Shown piece by piece: positions 10,216-19,579 of a stretch of DNA of 64,000 nt. This stretch comes from Rhodopirellula baltica SH 1. Lineage in GTDB: Bacteria > Planctomycetota > Planctomycetia > Pirellulales > Pirellulaceae. The stretch is from positions 868,001-932,000 of the forward strand of contig NC_005027.1 of NCBI RefSeq assembly GCF_000196115.1, in the 5' to 3' direction. Position 1 is the stretch's first letter. Each line of letters begins with the position of its first letter. The notes beneath the pieces were generated by a model. That model was not told the DNA's origin, did no database searches, and saw nothing but the letters and a program-made list of their open reading frames with translations. The translations under genes and the position numbers were made by a program.

Positions 10216-11145
10216 ATGACAAAGCAAACTTCATGGACGGTTGTCGGTTTGAGCGTCTTCGTCGCGTTCCATCTAACCGCCGATCTCGCATCTGCGCAAG
10301 CCACAACGGGCACGCAGCGAGGCATCGCACTGTATGGCGATTCAGCTTACGAAGGATTTTCGCAAGCCATCGAAGACATTTATCTGAGCAGCGAAGATCT
10401 GGGGCGAATCATCGAACTCCCTGTGAAAGTCGGCCAACGGGTCAAAGCCAACGATGTCATCGCACGATTCGACGATGAAATTGAAAAAGCATCGATGGAG
10501 ATCGCTCAGGCGCAAGCTTCCATGATGGGGGAAATCAATGCGGCTCAAGCGGCGCTGGATATGCAGACGATTCGGGTCGAACACCTTCGTCGATTATTGC
10601 GTGACGAGATGGCGGGTTCCGATGAGCTCCGTCGAGCCGAGATGGAATTGAAAATTGCCGCGGCTCGGTTGTTGACCGCTACCGAACAGCGAACGCTCCG
10701 ATCGGCAGAAGCCAACCGACTCGAATTGCAATGGAAACGACGAACGATTCGTGCTCCGTTCGATGGAGTGGTTGCCGAAAAGAAGGCCGGGTTGGGAGCC
10801 ACGATCACACCGTCATCCCCTGAAATTGTTCGTTTGGTGCGGACCGACACTCTTCACGGTGTTTTCAACGTGATGGCTGACCGTGCGTTGCAGATGAAGC
10901 CGGGCATGGAAACACAGGTCTATTTCCGGGCCGCTCGAAAGACTGTGGATGGAAAGATCGACACGATTGGCCCATCGATCAACAGCGAAAGTGGCACCAT
11001 TGAGATTCGGGTTCGGATCGACAACCCAACAGGTGAGCTTCGGCCTGGTGACCGCTGCACCATGCGTGTTGTTGCACCGAATCTATCTGACGAAGGTCCC
11101 GAGTCGGTCTCCAAGCTGCGAAAGTCAGGAGTCAATCGATGGTAA
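10216..11145 (+). CDS. HlyD-like periplasmic adaptor with signal peptide
   Basis: A 309-residue membrane-fusion (periplasmic adaptor) protein. I chose ATG 10216, 4 nt after the TolC-like stop, because it opens a clean signal peptide (MTKQTSWTVVGLSVFVAFHL, cut after ADLASAQA). An in-frame upstream ATG at 10180 would overlap the TolC-like gene. The lipoyl/barrel-sandwich halves are visible at LPVKVGQRVKANDVIARFDD and RTIRAPFDGVVAEKKAGLGA, separated by an alpha-hairpin of about 80 residues rich in A, E and R. A beta-barrel follows (GMETQVYFRAARKTVDGKI). Unlike most HlyD proteins it lacks a retained N-terminal membrane anchor, so it is probably free in the periplasm and bridges the channel to the membrane components encoded next. 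Confidence 0.85.
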   Translation: MTKQTSWTVVGLSVFVAFHLTADLASAQATTGTQRGIALYGDSAYEGFSQAIEDIYLSSEDLGRIIELPVKVGQRVKANDVIARFDDEIEKASMEIAQAQASMMGEINAAQAALDMQTIRVEHLRRLLRDEMAGSDELRRAEMELKIAAARLLTATEQRTLRSAEANRLELQWKRRTIRAPFDGVVAEKKAGLGATITPSSPEIVRLVRTDTLHGVFNVMADRALQMKPGMETQVYFRAARKTVDGKIDTIGPSINSESGTIEIRVRIDNPTGELRPGDRCTMRVVAPNLSDEGPESVSKLRKSGVNRW

Positions 11146-12590
11146 GTGCTGCCGCATCGACCGATTTCGCGAACAAAGCCAAACCCGAACGCTCGGTTGC
11201 GCCGAACGCTACGAATGCGCCCGCGATGCAGTCCTCTGAGTTGTCGGATGTTTCGCGATCGAAACTGTTCCAATCGATGTGGCACACTTGGTTGACGGAG
11301 ATGGCTTCCACAAAGGACCGTGTGTCCGCCGCGGAATTGCTGGTTCAGCGGTTGGGTGCCGTGTTGCCCGATCACACGATCCGCTTGGGTTGGGGCGCTC
11401 GGACGATGCATCGATTGCATGACGGACGCCTGGGATGGCTGGGAGCTGAAAACTCCATCCGTCAACGGTATGACGCACAGTGGTTGGCATCGACATCAGA
11501 CGACAGCACACCTCCGACCGAAAGCATGTCGCGATGGGACAATGGAACTCTGGTGATCGATTTGGTACCGGATGTCGAGAATGCATCGCAATCGAGCGAT
11601 TCGACGGAAGGCGGCTCGACAACGATTCCTCGTTGCCAGCTTTGGATACGGCCTCCAGGTGCGGATGACTTTGATGCGCGAACCTTTCAACGAATGCTGA
11701 CTCCCGATGTGATGGGATTGTTTGCTGCGATCTTCTTGAGTCGACCAGCAAAAGATCATTGGGGACGTCTGGCGAACAAGCTGAGCAAGTGGTGGTCACG
11801 ACGTGGGCTGATCGGAATCGCATTCTTAGTGACTTTGATTTTAACATGTATCCCGATGTCGTATCGAACGCATGCAATTGCGACCGTCGCCCCAATGAAC
11901 GGACGGCTGATCGCATCGCCAATTGATGCAACGCTGCTGACGACGTTGGTTCGTCCGGGCGATCGCGTGACAGCCGGGCAAACACTGTTGCAGTTGGATG
12001 GACGCCCGTTGCGGATCGAATTGGAATCTCTGCTGGCGGAGATCGATGAGGCACAGAAAGACGAGGACATCGCACTGGCAAGTAATCAAATCGCTTCCGC
12101 GCAGCTGGCGGGGCTACGCCGGAAAACATTGCTTCGGAAAGCGGAGTTGTTGCAAGACAAATTGAGCAAACTTGATGTCGTGTCGCCGATTGATGGGATT
12201 ATCATCCAGGGTGACCTGACTCGTTCGCTCGGGACTCCTTTGGAAATTGGCCAAACGTTGATGGAAGTCGCCCCCGAAGGAAACGTTGAGATTGAATTGG
12301 AACTGCCCGAGTCCGAAATCGGATTTGTGGAAATGAACGCTCCCGTTGAATTGTGGTTTCCCGCTTTGGATGGGGAAGCTTTCGAAAGCAGCGTGCAGTC
12401 GGTATGGCCGGCCGCGACGATTCGCGATGATTCCAACGTCTTCGTCGCCATCGCGGAACTGCCAAACGAAAACGCGGCTTTGCGAGTGGGGATGCGTGGC
12501 GAAGCGATCGTGATGGGACCGACGTACCCATGGATTTGGAAGTGGATTCGAACCCCCGTCAGACGAATGGGGTGGATGATCGGATGGTGA
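11139..12590 (+). CDS. Membrane-anchored HlyD-like protein with N-terminal GAF-like region
   Basis: A 483-residue protein. It overlaps the previous gene by 7 bp (ATGGTAA), implying coupled translation. Residues about 40-215 form a soluble region predicted to be cytoplasmic (MWHTWLTEMASTKDRVSAAE, then strand-rich segments such as CQLWIRPPGADDFD) that resembles a GAF-type fold, though I cannot confirm it. One membrane segment follows at about 225-245 (GLIGIAFLVTLILTCIPMSY). The periplasmic part has two barrel-sandwich halves (RPGDRVTAGQTLLQLDGRPL and LDVVSPIDGIIIQGDLTRSL) around a short hairpin, then a beta-barrel. The architecture suggests an inner-membrane adaptor that senses something on the cytoplasmic side. 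The partner is probably the M50 fusion downstream. Confidence 0.8.
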   Translation: MVSAAASTDFANKAKPERSVAPNATNAPAMQSSELSDVSRSKLFQSMWHTWLTEMASTKDRVSAAELLVQRLGAVLPDHTIRLGWGARTMHRLHDGRLGWLGAENSIRQRYDAQWLASTSDDSTPPTESMSRWDNGTLVIDLVPDVENASQSSDSTEGGSTTIPRCQLWIRPPGADDFDARTFQRMLTPDVMGLFAAIFLSRPAKDHWGRLANKLSKWWSRRGLIGIAFLVTLILTCIPMSYRTHAIATVAPMNGRLIASPIDATLLTTLVRPGDRVTAGQTLLQLDGRPLRIELESLLAEIDEAQKDEDIALASNQIASAQLAGLRRKTLLRKAELLQDKLSKLDVVSPIDGIIIQGDLTRSLGTPLEIGQTLMEVAPEGNVEIELELPESEIGFVEMNAPVELWFPALDGEAFESSVQSVWPAATIRDDSNVFVAIAELPNENAALRVGMRGEAIVMGPTYPWIWKWIRTPVRRMGWMIGW

Positions 12591-14947
12591 ATCCAAACGA
12601 AGCTTCCACCAAACAACCGCAATTGGACGACAGCGTTCTAGCGGAACGGAAGGCCTTGACCGAACCGTCGCCCCAAGCCCCCAAAGTGCGGCTGGATCCG
12701 GAGCTGGAGTTCACCGTTTGCGAAGTGGCAGGTGTCACGGTCATTCGTGCTGCGCACGGTGGTACGGGTCAGCATTTCCAATTGGGAACGTCCGAGCACT
12801 ACGTCGCAACACTGCTGGATGGCCATCGCTCAACCACCGAGATCGTCCAACAAGCCGAGCGGGATGGTTTGGACTGGTCGCCAGAAGACGTCGCTGACTT
12901 CATCGCGGTATTGGTGGCTCAGAAAATCGCGATCGCCGAAGGCACGCCGGCCGTGGCGCCGCAGCTGCCAGTCGAAGTCGCTACCAATCCCCCGACCGAG
13001 TCCGACGCCGATGCGGTGAATATTGATGAGGTGTCAGTTGAAGACTCAAATGAGGACGACGCTGTTGAGTCTGCGTCTGGGCCGACGGGGAAGGCCAGTC
13101 GGACCAGCATCTTCGCAGTTGCATCGCGGATGTTTTCCGTTTGCGTTGGTCCGTTCATCAAAGCATGTTCGTGGTTGATCAGTTTGCGGTTTCCGTTGAT
13201 CAATGCAAACGGACCCGCGAACGCATTGCTTCCATTGGCGCGACCGCTTTTCACTGTGCACGGTGTGGTTGTTGCCGGAGCATTCATCGCGATCACGATG
13301 TCATTTGCTTTGTTTCAACGAAGCCAACTGACGGCGGAGCTAATGCGGATTTTTGATTCGCAGCTTTGGGTTGGAATGCTGGCCATCTGGGCGGTCATGA
13401 AGTTGATCCATGAAATGGGCCACGCCGTCGCGGCTCGTTGGCATGGGGTCCAGGTTGGCAAAGCCGGCGTGATGTTCTTTCTGATGGCACCCCTTGCCTA
13501 CGTGGATGTGACCAATGCCTGGCGTCTGCCCAACCGCCAATCTCGCGCTTCGATCGCAATGGCGGGCGTTTACTGGGAACTGTTGATCGCATCGATTGCC
13601 TTTTGGATTTGGTGCTGGCACCCAACCGATTTCGCCGCGCATTTGGCTGCACAAATCTTCTTTATCGCCGGTCCTGCGACGTTGCTGGTCAACGCCAATC
13701 CTCTGTTGCGTTTGGATGGCTACTACGTGCTATCCGACTGGACGGACATTCCCAATTTGCGAGAACAAGGTCGCAAGCTGTTCGGGGGCTGGTTGCAGTT
13801 CAAACTATTCGCGATGCGAGGTCCCAGCTGCAAGTTGTCTGGTTGGCGGCGAGGATTTGCCTCCTGCCACGCCGCCGCTTCGGTCGTCTTTCAGGTTGTC
13901 TGGATGGGCGGATTGATTGTCGTTGTTTCGATGTGGGCGGGCCCGGTCGGATTGCTGATGGCGATGGCTGCGATCCTGTTGTGGGTGATGCTTCCGGCCG
14001 TGAAATTCGCGGGCAAAGTTTGGAACTACGAAGGCGAGGCGGAATCCTTTTCGAAATGGTCGCATCGCCGGCGTGCAATATGGACGTGCGTGACGTTCTG
14101 CTTTCTCGCCCAGTTCCTGGTGACATTGCCGTCACCACTCAGCCGCCCGGTGCCGGTGGTAGTGCGGTTTGCGGATGATCAAATTCTGCGATCGCCCATT
14201 GATGGTTTTGTCGATCAGATCGTCATGCAATCCGGTGATTCGGTCATGGCGGGACAAGTCATCCTGCAGTTGATCGATCACGAACTGGTCGCTGAACGCG
14301 ATGCGACCCAGTTGGAACTGGACGCGGAAGAGATCAAATGGCAACGCCACGAAGGATTGGGCGAACTTGGATTGGCGGAAGCCGCAAAACAGAAGTCCGA
14401 AAGTTTGCGACGAAGCTTGGAAGAGTTGAACGCACAGGTGGATTCTCTGCGGGTGGTTGCGCAGCGCGACGGTGAAATCCTAACAACGGACTTGGATGCT
14501 CTTCGCGAATCTTACGTGCGTGCTGGGGAAGAGCTGGTCCACATCGGTGTTCGCCAGCGAATGGAATTGTTGGTTTCGGTTGGTGATTCCGACTTGGATG
14601 CATATCGTTCGGCGCTACAAAAGGACGAACCCATGCAAGTTCTTTTTCGCGGTGGAGAAATCATCGAAGTCCATCCCGAGAAGTTGCAACCTCGCGCCAG
14701 CCGCCAAATTCCGCATCCCGCACTCGCGGCAACCGTGGATGGGCCACTGCCGGTTGCCCCCGCAAAGAAACAGTCGCAATCGTCAGATCCATACGAATTG
14801 TTGACACCACGCTTCCAATCGATTGTCCCTTTGTCACCCGCTGTCAGCGATCGCGTTCGAGCGGGTGAGACCGGGCAAATGGCACTTCGCGATCAAAGAA
14901 GCCTGGGGCGACGGTTTTGGGATTGGTTGTCCGAAGGTGCGTCTTAG
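12584..14947 (+). CDS. PqqD-like / M50 site-2 metalloprotease / HlyD fusion protein
   Basis: 787 residues from ATG 12584, which overlaps the upstream stop by 7 bp (ATGGTGA), the same arrangement as the preceding gene pair; an in-frame ATG at 12530 is less likely. The N-terminal ~30-130 segment (QHFQLGTSEHYVATLLDGHR) looks like a PqqD-type winged helix, the fold that binds peptide leaders in RiPP systems. A low-complexity acidic linker follows, then a multi-pass membrane region with the zinc motif HEMGH at 276-280 and NANPLLRLDGYYVL with Asp378, the third ligand region of site-2 proteases. After the last membrane segment (LVTLPSPLSRPVPVV) there is a barrel-sandwich domain (IDGFVDQIVMQSGDSVMAGQ) with coiled-coil. 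All key zinc residues are present, so it should be active. It probably processes or helps translocate the exported substrate. Confidence 0.85.
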   Translation: MVNPNEASTKQPQLDDSVLAERKALTEPSPQAPKVRLDPELEFTVCEVAGVTVIRAAHGGTGQHFQLGTSEHYVATLLDGHRSTTEIVQQAERDGLDWSPEDVADFIAVLVAQKIAIAEGTPAVAPQLPVEVATNPPTESDADAVNIDEVSVEDSNEDDAVESASGPTGKASRTSIFAVASRMFSVCVGPFIKACSWLISLRFPLINANGPANALLPLARPLFTVHGVVVAGAFIAITMSFALFQRSQLTAELMRIFDSQLWVGMLAIWAVMKLIHEMGHAVAARWHGVQVGKAGVMFFLMAPLAYVDVTNAWRLPNRQSRASIAMAGVYWELLIASIAFWIWCWHPTDFAAHLAAQIFFIAGPATLLVNANPLLRLDGYYVLSDWTDIPNLREQGRKLFGGWLQFKLFAMRGPSCKLSGWRRGFASCHAAASVVFQVVWMGGLIVVVSMWAGPVGLLMAMAAILLWVMLPAVKFAGKVWNYEGEAESFSKWSHRRRAIWTCVTFCFLAQFLVTLPSPLSRPVPVVVRFADDQILRSPIDGFVDQIVMQSGDSVMAGQVILQLIDHELVAERDATQLELDAEEIKWQRHEGLGELGLAEAAKQKSESLRRSLEELNAQVDSLRVVAQRDGEILTTDLDALRESYVRAGEELVHIGVRQRMELLVSVGDSDLDAYRSALQKDEPMQVLFRGGEIIEVHPEKLQPRASRQIPHPALAATVDGPLPVAPAKKQSQSSDPYELLTPRFQSIVPLSPAVSDRVRAGETGQMALRDQRSLGRRFWDWLSEGAS

Positions 14948-15024
14948 GACTACGAGTTGTCCTAATTGCCGAACTCTTTTGCTGTTGTTTTATAGTAGCC
15001 AGCGTTCGCGAACACGAACCACCG

Positions 15025-17808
15025 CTAATTCAAAATGGATTCCACACTGGGGAGCGAGTCGTCTTTCGGAAGACTTGGTTCGAGCATTTCCTTTCGGTCG
15101 GCTTCTGCGATGCGATCAACAAATTGTTGGAACCGTTTGTCCTTTGGAAACGCTTCGCGGCCCATCCGAGAGTGCCGAAGGGCATCTTTTCGGTTCCCTG
15201 TGATCAACATTTGCTCGATCAATTGAACGCGGTATCGCGGTTCATCCGGCATCAAGCGTATGGCTTCTTCTCCCGACTTGGTTGCTTTCTCAACGTCAGT
15301 CAACGTGAAATGAATTCGGGATAGAAGTGCCTGGCACTTGGCACGTCCGGCCAAATTGGATGCGCGACTGCAATCGATTGCATTTGCAGCGTATTTGAGG
15401 AAGAGTTGGTCGGGTTCATCCCACAACATCACGTCAGCGGCGGCCAATTCAATCGCCTGCGATTCTTCTGGGATGACCTCGCTGAGCGGAAGCTTGTCTT
15501 GGTTGACTCGGAAAAGAGGCATCAATTGGGACGCCAGAGCAGGACGCAGAGCGAGCGAATCTCGGAACGTTGAAACGGCTGAGTCGTAATCGCCGATCAT
15601 GAAAGCGCGACGTCCCAATCGCATCAAACGGATGGGTTCGGTCGAGTAGAACTTCGCAAGGTGTTTGACGGCGACGCTGGTTTCAGGCTGCGGTTCCATA
15701 ACGGATTGCAATTGGACCAACGATGCCCGCGAGGCTTGTCCGAGCGGGCAAGTTACGACACCCGCCAACGATGTGTTCCAGGCGTCTTCGTAATGCAAGA
15801 TACTTTTGAGGCGATCTCGCGTCATCGCAGCCAAAGGCGGTGGATAGTCCAGTCCACGTTCATTGAGATTCGTTTTCGCGTAGATCTCACCAGCCTGTTC
15901 AATCGTGGTCGGACGCCATTCCAAAGTTTCAGCCAAGCGGCCGCGATCACGCTGAGTCGCAGCGAGCAAAGTCCGGGTCTCAGGGAACGGGTTCGATTCC
16001 AGGTTCTCGGCCAACAACGATTCGACCTGTTCCAGAACATCGGGTTGAAACTTCATTCCCGAGTATTCGCTTTGGATGCGTCGGACCAACGATTCCGATT
16101 CGGCGTCGTTTTTCAAACCGGGAATCGCGAGCACGGAAAGCAGAATGATCACCACCGCGATGGCACCGACGCTGACCGATGATGTGAGACGGCCCCATTT
16201 GGAGGTGGATTTCAGTTTGATTTTGGCTCCGCCCGATATGGACTTCGAGTTCTCAGATGCCGATTCAGCTTCGACATCTGCTGCCGCGGCCGCTTCTTCT
16301 TCCCGCTCGGCGGCAGCCATCGCCATCGCGTACTCGGGATCGGCCATTGCCATCGCGTGATAAGGATCGTCCTCTTCGTCGGGCATCGGTGCTTGCAATC
16401 CACCGCCGGCGACCTGCCGCGAAACCACCGCGGTTGCCAGTACGACAGCCACGAACAGGTTGGCGGGCATGATCAAACCAAAGTCAAAAAACTGTGAGGC
16501 GGCAACCGCGGCGATTGCATACCAAGCGGCGACGCGAACGCCTTGATCAACCGGGTCGGCTGACGTCGACAACCGACGCAGTGAACGAAGCAAAATCACA
16601 AACAGCAAAGCGGCGATCGCCACGCCGGGCAAACCGGTTTCGACCAGCATTTCCAACCACAAGTTGTCGGCGTGTTCAAACCACGGTCCCGGACTTTGTG
16701 ACTGGTATGGCAGATAGGAATATCCGTACGTGCTGATGCCGGATCCCATTGGAAGGTAAGCCATCGCGGCATTCCATCCATCTTGCCAGTGCAGCAACCG
16801 GCCGTCTTTTTGCAACGTGTCCGCGTTCGCCGAGATCATCTCGAGTCGAGTGATCGATTCTAGATTGAGCTGCATCGGAACCGTCAAAATCGCTACCGAG
16901 ATCGCGATCACCACTGCCAGAACAGGCAAACCAATCAAGCCGCGTCTGGGGCGGACGTATCCAAAAGCGAAAACCAATCCAAACAAAGCCGCGACTACAC
17001 CGCCTCGCGATCCGTTCAGGAGCAAACCAGCGACACAGGTGATGGATGAAAGCAAACCGATCAAAGATTCACGGTCGGAAATCAATGCCAGCAGATCGTT
17101 GAATTCGAAGTCTGGATCGTCCAATTCGATGCTGTGCAAAGCCATCATCCGCCAAGACAGCAGTCCGAGACTGGCGGCCAATCCGAAGTTCAACATCAAC
17201 GCCGCGTTGTTGCGATTGACGAACCCTGCAAACCCGCTGGACTTGGATTGGAAGAACCAAATGTCCGCCGTCGGGTCGAGTTTTCGGTAGAAGCCAATGA
17301 TCGCGACCGATGCACCCGTGATCGCGATCGCGCTGAGCAACATCGTCAATCGATTTCGTGCGTGAAAGACAATCGACGCCGCAAAGGAAAGCGGCAGCAA
17401 CAACGTCAACAACATCGCAACGTGATGAGTGTCAAACGGCGATACCGACATCGCATGGATCGAGGGTTGCTCCTCCGAAGGCACCAAACCGTCCAACCAA
17501 GTCGAATAGGCGTCTTGGGATCCGGGGCTGAGCAATCCGACGAGGCTGGATGGCAACGGCATGGTTTGGATCCATGCGAGCAGAACCAACAAACCAAGCG
17601 GAACCAGCAACTTGTGTTGCCGCAGACCGCTGGACGCGGTGGTGTCAGTCAAACCGACCAACGAGCACAGCATCGCGACCAAGATGCCGGTGGCCGCGAC
17701 GTATTGACTCCAATGCAAGATCCCCCCGAAATCCGCTGCCAAACACAACGGTATTAGGACCAGAATCGAGGCGGAGATCCATAGCAACGTGGTACGTAGA
17801 ACTGACAC
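15025..17808 (-). CDS. O-antigen ligase-like (Wzy_C) membrane protein with TPR tail
   Basis: A 927-residue protein starting at ATG 17808 with a membrane segment (TLLWISASILVLIPLCLA). About a dozen membrane helices fill residues 1-470. The Wzy_C signature region is present: LLLNGSRGGVVAALFGLVFA, then a periplasmic loop with GSGISTYGYSYLPYQS and HADNLWLEMLVETGLPG. This matches O-antigen ligases and polysaccharide polymerases, which join lipid-linked glycans to an acceptor. A charged Ala/Glu linker (AAEREEEAAAAADVEAESAS) leads to a further helix and a C-terminal tail of about 330 residues with TPR-like repeats (RLGRRAFMIGDYDSAVSTFR). The tail is unusual for classical WaaL. The gene converges with the export operon; no co-transcribed glycan gene is visible. 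Confidence 0.85.
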   Translation of the reverse strand: MSVLRTTLLWISASILVLIPLCLAADFGGILHWSQYVAATGILVAMLCSLVGLTDTTASSGLRQHKLLVPLGLLVLLAWIQTMPLPSSLVGLLSPGSQDAYSTWLDGLVPSEEQPSIHAMSVSPFDTHHVAMLLTLLLPLSFAASIVFHARNRLTMLLSAIAITGASVAIIGFYRKLDPTADIWFFQSKSSGFAGFVNRNNAALMLNFGLAASLGLLSWRMMALHSIELDDPDFEFNDLLALISDRESLIGLLSSITCVAGLLLNGSRGGVVAALFGLVFAFGYVRPRRGLIGLPVLAVVIAISVAILTVPMQLNLESITRLEMISANADTLQKDGRLLHWQDGWNAAMAYLPMGSGISTYGYSYLPYQSQSPGPWFEHADNLWLEMLVETGLPGVAIAALLFVILLRSLRRLSTSADPVDQGVRVAAWYAIAAVAASQFFDFGLIMPANLFVAVVLATAVVSRQVAGGGLQAPMPDEEDDPYHAMAMADPEYAMAMAAAEREEEAAAAADVEAESASENSKSISGGAKIKLKSTSKWGRLTSSVSVGAIAVVIILLSVLAIPGLKNDAESESLVRRIQSEYSGMKFQPDVLEQVESLLAENLESNPFPETRTLLAATQRDRGRLAETLEWRPTTIEQAGEIYAKTNLNERGLDYPPPLAAMTRDRLKSILHYEDAWNTSLAGVVTCPLGQASRASLVQLQSVMEPQPETSVAVKHLAKFYSTEPIRLMRLGRRAFMIGDYDSAVSTFRDSLALRPALASQLMPLFRVNQDKLPLSEVIPEESQAIELAAADVMLWDEPDQLFLKYAANAIDCSRASNLAGRAKCQALLSRIHFTLTDVEKATKSGEEAIRLMPDEPRYRVQLIEQMLITGNRKDALRHSRMGREAFPKDKRFQQFVDRIAEADRKEMLEPSLPKDDSLPSVESILN

Positions 17809-18017
17809 GCGGGCAACCGAACCAAAAGAACCAAGAAGGAAATCTCTGGTTAGGTTTTACCCGATTGCTACGAAGGACAAGACCGCATTGACGAAATGTT
17901 AAAACGTTTGGAGTGTCCGGTCGCTGTCCAACCGTGCGTGCTGCAGCGATTGAATCCGTTGCGACGACGTCAATCCGAACACAATGTCGAAATCTGGCGA
18001 AGTCGATTGATCCTGCA

Positions 18018-19502
18018 TCATTCGGAATTGGTCGGGTCGTTTGGCGATTGCGGACTGCGTGCATGCCGACTGGTCCGCTTGATTCGGTGCGAGTCCTCTT
18101 CCACGGTGAGGTGCCCCCAGTGCAACGCTTGGTCTTGTTCGTACTGTTTGCTCAGCGTCAGCGCGATGTTGGCCTTCGCCATTTCATAGCCCAAATAAAA
18201 CGCGTGTGACGCGTCGACGTTGTCCGCTTGTGATTGTCGCATCAATTCAGCAAACAACTCAAACGGGTCTTTGCCGGTAAGGTGCAAACCAGCACTGATT
18301 AAATGGATTGTGTCGTTCTGAGCGATCAAACGGTAATTGTTGTCTTTGACGCCGTCGGCGAGCGCCTCGAGAGCCGCCTCCGAATGCGGTCGCAACTTCG
18401 GATCGCGAAGAGTGACGAGTTGGTCGGACAGACGTTTGGGCGGAACGCCTCGCGAAACCGCGTGGTGGACCAATCTTCGAGCGATATCGCATTCCGCGAC
18501 CGAGGATTTCGCCCAGTTGATGACTTGCGTGGTCAAGACACTTCGGATGGACTGCTCTTGGCAGATTCCGAGCAGCAAGAAGTTGACTCCCGCCGAATCG
18601 ACATCGGTTAATTCGGTCAAGTTACCGATGCCCATCATCATTTCAATGTCGGGATACCGCCGCCGAACCTCGGCATAGCGGAGCAAACTTTCGGTGAAGC
18701 CCGATCCGATGGGTTCGAGAATCGGATCGACGCGGAAGGGAATATTGTGTTGGGTGAGAAATTCAATCGTTTCGTCGAGGCTGGACAAGTCATCTGGTAC
18801 GTCAGGAATCGCGACCACTTCGCATCCCCAATGACGTGCCGCATCGCGATTGGATGCATTGACTGACAACACCAATGTGGCACCCGCTCGAATCGCATCG
18901 CCGGCTTCCTCGCCATCGAATGTGTCGATGCTGATCGTGTGTCCTGCGTCGACGAGTGCCGAAACATAGTTCCCGATCGTTTGGCAACGACGCGAAGGAT
19001 CGCATCCGACATCGATTCGGTCTGCTCCCTGCTCACGCAATTGATTCGCAATTCGCACGACCTGATCGATCGACAATCGCGGCGCATGATTGATCTCCGC
19101 GATGATCTCAATCGAGTGAGCCGAAAGATCGACGGCTTCTTGGCGACCAGTCATCCAGGCATGCAGGTCGCGACAATCCTTGGGACCGCACAACACCTCT
19201 GCAGAAGTTTGTTGGATCAGTCCGAGCAACGGAGCGGCCAAATCACCGGCGGCGTCCAAGTTGTCTTCGAGAAATCCAGGCAGGATGACATGGGTCGCGT
19301 GATCGGGAATTTCCCAGTGACGAGAAAGCCATTTAGGAGTGATCAACGCGGCCACGGTGATCGGAACAACACCCACGCTGTGCTCGCAACCAAACTCTTT
19401 CGCAATGCGATTTGCCTCTTCGCTCACGGCAGCTTCCGCCAATCGTCCGGTCAGAAAATGAACGTGCGAGTCGGCGGTCAGCTTGGGAGGCGAGGAAGGC
19501 AT
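18018..19502 (-). CDS. DUF6513 / dihydropteroate synthase-like pterin-binding protein
   Basis: A 494-residue protein. The N-terminal ~115 residues (SHVHFLTGRLAEAAVSEEAN) match the DUF6513-type domain that precedes a DHPS-like TIM barrel. The barrel shows GADRIDVGCDPSRRCQTIGN, ISIDTFDGEEAGDAIRAGAT and LVLSVNASNRDA, corresponding to the pterin-binding motifs of DHPS, with changes from the folate enzyme. The C-terminus has GKDPFELFAELMRQSQADNV and YEMAKANIALTLSKQYEQDQ. Proteins of this kind are known from bacteria with the tetrahydromethanopterin C1 pathway, where a role in making that cofactor is suspected. No other C1 gene is in this window. It is a different protein from the folate enzyme FolP, so I give no symbol. 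Confidence 0.82.
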   Translation of the reverse strand: MPSSPPKLTADSHVHFLTGRLAEAAVSEEANRIAKEFGCEHSVGVVPITVAALITPKWLSRHWEIPDHATHVILPGFLEDNLDAAGDLAAPLLGLIQQTSAEVLCGPKDCRDLHAWMTGRQEAVDLSAHSIEIIAEINHAPRLSIDQVVRIANQLREQGADRIDVGCDPSRRCQTIGNYVSALVDAGHTISIDTFDGEEAGDAIRAGATLVLSVNASNRDAARHWGCEVVAIPDVPDDLSSLDETIEFLTQHNIPFRVDPILEPIGSGFTESLLRYAEVRRRYPDIEMMMGIGNLTELTDVDSAGVNFLLLGICQEQSIRSVLTTQVINWAKSSVAECDIARRLVHHAVSRGVPPKRLSDQLVTLRDPKLRPHSEAALEALADGVKDNNYRLIAQNDTIHLISAGLHLTGKDPFELFAELMRQSQADNVDASHAFYLGYEMAKANIALTLSKQYEQDQALHWGHLTVEEDSHRIKRTSRHARSPQSPNDPTNSE

Positions 19503-19579
19503 GCGGTAACGATGTGGGCGAAGGGCGTTCGCCCCAAATCAACAGAATCGATCCCGTCGGCGCGAGATTAGCGAGCGGG

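Noticed and set aside
12542-12560. tRNA T-arm-like string GGATTCGAACCCCC
   Set aside because: It lies inside the coding end of the HlyD-like gene and no acceptor stem or anticodon arm surrounds it.
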